From NCBI GenBank assembly GCA_029964075.1, contig CM057134.1, positions 20,066,905 through 20,130,904 of the forward strand: 64,000 nt of DNA. Direction: 5' to 3'. Positions 62,061 through 64,000 of this stretch are shown piece by piece. A program made the translations under genes and the position numbers. A model generated the notes under the pieces. The model had not been told where the DNA came from. It searched no databases and worked only from the letters and a program-made list of their open reading frames with translations. How positions within the stretch are numbered: position 1 is the stretch's first letter; each line of letters starts with the position of its first letter. Origin of the DNA: Patiria pectinifera (Eukaryota; Echinodermata; Asteroidea; Valvatida; Asterinidae).

Positions 62061-63904
62061 GTTGGCCATGGGTGTAGAGTAGATGTAAATGATGCCCAAC
62101 AGGCATATAATTAGAATGGGAAACAGGCTGCGTTTGACTGCGTTGTTGGTTCAGCAAGGTTTTCCATTACCTAAGCAGATGTCCCCTCTTTTGTATAATT
62201 TTGAGAAGTTTACTGTGACATATCAGGGACCATCTCTTGAAGATGAGATGATAGCTCCATTTGAGGTACAGAGTAAAATACATTAGGTTCAGTTTCAAGC
62301 AATAACAAAGAGATGAACAGCTCTACATGTGGGATATAATAACCAGACTGGGACCTCGAGTGCAGAAAAACATGCAAAACAAAATCAGCCCAACTTTATT
62401 CACTCTTTAGCCAACAAAATTCTCCAAAATTTGCACGAGGCAAAGACAAGGCCCTCAGTCCTTCACCGGCCAAGTTTGAGGTCTCAATTCAATTTTTAAA
62501 GGAGACCTTTCTTCAAAAAATCGCACCTGAGAGTGATACAAAGTGATTACAATTTGAAGCCAAAGACTAGACTGGTACATGTCCAATTTTTTTAAGAGAT
62601 TAACCCTTCAGTAGTCTGGTGGCATGACTACAGAGAATGTGTAGAAATAGAGACCGGTACCAGATTTTTCTTTGAAACAGTTGACCGATGCAGTACTAAA
62701 GAGGTGTTGGACTGGTTGTTTCATGTGCCAGTCTATTTTCTTGTTTTTGCATGTTTTTAAGTTTTGGGACTCTTATACACAGTATTGACAGTCCCAAATT
62801 TTCAGACTAGGATAAAAATAACTGTGTGGAATGGAATCCAACACTTTTTTGTTGGAAGAATCATTGCCTTTCTCATTCTGGTCTCTTTCCTTTCCACAGT
62901 TTATTTTGAATCAAACATTTTTTTGAAAAATGAGGAAACTTATGCAACCCTCTACTGGCAATACACAAAAAATGTAATGTCAATTTATGTTAATGTCACT
63001 CCTGAAAGGGAAATTTTGAATTGAAAAAGTTTTGGATTCTTAACATGTTTGGTTTTGGTGGGGCTACAGTTCCCGTTTCTAATCTGGATTCACCGTAAGC
63101 AACAATCTGAATGAGGAACTTGCAACAAAGATATTTAACAACAGGTGAAGTAGGCCTTGAAGGCTCACAAATTCCATACTCCTTACTTTGATGCAATTCT
63201 TCTTCACATTACATTTCAGTCCCCCTCTTTTAAGAAACTTTTCTTTGGGAGTTGTTCACCCCAGACTGCCCCGTGTTTACCAGACCCGACTCACAAAACC
63301 ACCAGAATGGAGCATTTCCTCTTTCCTTTGATCCAATCAAATTGGGAGATTATGGACTTCAGACTTTTCCAGATTGTCCCGTTTTGTTGTTGTCGTCCTC
63401 TTCCTTCTCCGTTGTATGATGGAGTGGCCGTAGGGGCATTATTAACCCAATCCATGGCCGGAGGGGAAGGTATGAGGGTCCTTCGCCTGTCAAAAATCCA
63501 AGATGACCCTGTGTCCTAATATTTGGGTTTGATGCGTCTCCCATATGACTCTCAATTTGTACCATTTTAAAGGGATTCTCTGTGTGGTTCATTTGGTTGC
63601 TGCACTTTGGTGGAAGAGTAGTAAAACGGTTTCTTGTGAACCAACTCTTTACTATGGACTCAGTGCACGAACAGACAAGGGCACTTTTTTTGACCGCTTT
63701 TACCCTGTAATGTACATGTACACGGCTGAATTATTTTGAATTGTGCTCAAAGCCATAGCGTCTTAGTGTGAGCGTCAGGCATTGTCGGCAATCGTTCGAC
63801 TGTCTCTTCCAATGGCCTCCCCCAGCTCTCCCTTTCTGTGCACAGAGCTCATTCATATGGTGAGCCAGTTAATGGCATCTGATGGACAGATTTGATAAAA
63901 TAAA

Positions 63905-64000
63905 CGTAATATACAACATTTGCTTTTGCTGTAATTTTCAGAAATGGATGGATTTGCAGGCTAGTACAGGTATTTTATAGCAAATCTTGTTACACTGACC
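63905..64000. mobile_element. Partial copy of the AGGGAATATAC MITE family, cut by the window end
   Basis: GTAATATACAACATTTGC, CTGTAATTTTCAGAAATGG and GTTACACTGAC occur in the same order as at 54485-54590. The right end is outside the window. Confidence 0.55.

Larger units (their letters stand above)
57164..64000 (+). other. Prdm3/16: Start of intron 2 of the PRDM3/16 orthologue
   Basis: The sequence begins with donor GTAAGT and continues to the window edge. I saw no segment encoding the next conserved PR-domain motifs (for example a WLKYIR-like block) or C2H2 zinc fingers, so the intron most likely runs past 64000. A short exon without a long open frame could be missed by eye. The interval contains several repeat copies (59150, 59570, 60310, 63905) and a GC-richer unique block at 61640-62060. 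Confidence 0.7.

Noticed and set aside
1-64000. Autonomous transposon, retrovirus or LINE coding region
   Set aside because: I saw no reverse transcriptase, integrase or transposase motif in any frame; all mobile elements found are non-autonomous.

Overview
This is animal nuclear DNA: AT-rich, dominated by introns, and full of short non-autonomous transposons, tRNA-derived SINEs and microsatellites. It looks like a marine invertebrate deuterostome. My best guess is an echinoderm such as a sea star, but this rests on repeat style and on divergence from the vertebrate proteins, so treat it as uncertain.

I recognise one protein-coding gene, on the + strand: the N-terminal part of a PRDM3/PRDM16 (MECOM/EVI1-PRDM16, fly hamlet) orthologue. 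Exon 1 (coding 4066-4102) encodes MRSKGKARKLTK plus one base of the next codon. Exon 2 (56793-57163) completes that codon as Ser (A|GT), then encodes a low-complexity linker and the first part of the PR domain, ending on Trp-Glu at a phase-0 donor. The exon 1 peptide, both splice phases and the Trp-Glu junction match the vertebrate genes. Intron 1 is 52,690 bp. The rest of the PR domain and the zinc fingers are not seen and presumably lie beyond 64000.

Layout: 1-3900 is upstream sequence with a degenerate repeat at the left edge and two NRF1-type palindromes. 4103-56792 is intron 1. It holds at least four TTAA-flanked or related MITE copies, a CAGGCATGCA-ended family with 6-7 bp target duplications, two palindromic tRNA-carrying SINE-like elements each with a perfect 13-bp target duplication, other tRNA-SINEs (two interrupted by later insertions), and a five-unit 145-bp tandem array. 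Inside the intron, a CpG-rich block at about 27.6-28.75 kb ends in a textbook core promoter (BREu plus TATA) and a possible alternative first exon with a good donor. 57164-64000 is the start of intron 2.

Biological reading: exon 1 alone carries the short basic peptide which in vertebrate PRDM3/PRDM16 contacts RBBP4 of the NuRD complex. An internal promoter in intron 1 would therefore give a protein that starts at Met19 in exon 2 and keeps the PR domain but lacks the NuRD-contact peptide. That is the most interesting hypothesis here. The rest is mostly repeat biology; I found no evidence of a wholly new gene system.
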